From NCBI GenBank assembly GCA_021799315.1, contig JAJZAR010000081.1, forward strand, positions 1 through 6,271: 6,271 nt of DNA, given 5' to 3'. The translations under genes and the position numbers were made by a program. Each line of letters opens with the position of its first letter. Position 1 is the first letter of the stretch. Of this stretch, positions 6,270 to 6,271 are shown piece by piece. Origin of the DNA: Thermoplasmata archaeon (lineage in GTDB: Archaea > Thermoplasmatota > Thermoplasmata > Thermoplasmatales > Thermoplasmataceae). The notes under the pieces are model-generated. The model was not told the DNA's origin. It searched no databases and was given only the letters and a program-made list of their open reading frames with translations.

Positions 6270-6271
6270 TC

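Larger units (their letters stand above)
6026..6271. other. Non-coding region upstream of the operon
   Basis: These 246 bases contain no convincing complete gene on either strand. They hold a candidate promoter next to the ATPase gene, T-rich runs on both strands (minus 6171-6188, plus 6192-6199), the AT palindrome at 6225-6238 and a short G+C-rich end. I looked for paired or tandem origin-recognition boxes, which would be expected beside a true initiator gene, and did not see any. The right edge of the region is cut by the window. Confidence 0.6.

Noticed and set aside
6026..6271. Replication origin with recognition boxes beside the Orc-like gene
   Set aside because: I looked for repeated or inverted TGGAAAC-type boxes next to an AT-rich unwinding element and found none. 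Only the AT palindrome at 6225-6238 is present.
6241..6271. tRNA or other structured RNA gene starting at the right edge
   Set aside because: The short G+C-rich end has no T-loop GGTTCRA motif and too few bases are visible to test a cloverleaf.
1..6271. CRISPR array, insertion sequence or integrase traces
   Set aside because: No regularly spaced repeats, transposase motifs or terminal inverted repeats were seen. Almost all of the window is occupied by the four genes.

Overview
The window looks like archaeal DNA, probably from an accessory or defence island. The main evidence is an Orc1/Cdc6-family AAA+ ATPase (the archaeal/eukaryotic initiator family). The first gene also lacks a Shine-Dalgarno site behind a TATA-like element, whereas downstream genes have GAGG-type sites inside the preceding gene. 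I cannot name the lineage from sequence alone; base composition is moderate, about 34-45% G+C by hand count depending on the gene.

All convincing genes lie on the minus strand and read right to left as one tightly packed unit. (1) At 6025-4940 is a divergent, short Orc1/Cdc6-like ATPase. (2) At 4937-1266 is a very large Eco57I/type IIG-like adenine-N6 DNA methyltransferase with a TaqI-type recognition region. (3) At 1264-116 is a HTH_XRE plus ImmA/IrrE-type zinc peptidase. (4) At 119 running off the left edge is the N-terminus of a DUF4411 PIN-like protein. Gene junctions are 2 nt apart (or a TTGA overlap), 1 nt apart, and an ATGA overlap, so one transcript and translational coupling are very likely. 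All frames are intact.

The right 246 bases (6026-6271) are the only sizeable non-coding stretch. They hold a candidate archaeal promoter for the operon, U-rich tracts, a palindromic AT-rich block, and possibly the last dozen codons of another minus-strand gene entering from the right.

Working interpretation (inference): this is a compact defence-type locus. A large modification enzyme is paired with an Orc1/Cdc6-like ATPase in the place where BREX, DISARM or type I systems have their own motor. It is fused transcriptionally to a two-gene toxin-antitoxin-like cassette (XRE/ImmA-IrrE plus PIN-like DUF4411). No classical restriction endonuclease motif is visible, so the PIN-like protein is the only recognisable nuclease candidate. 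One model is self/non-self marking by the methylase, with the PIN cassette as an abortive or guard module. The combination of an Orc1/Cdc6 paralogue with a giant methylase and this cassette is the part most worth testing as a distinct system.
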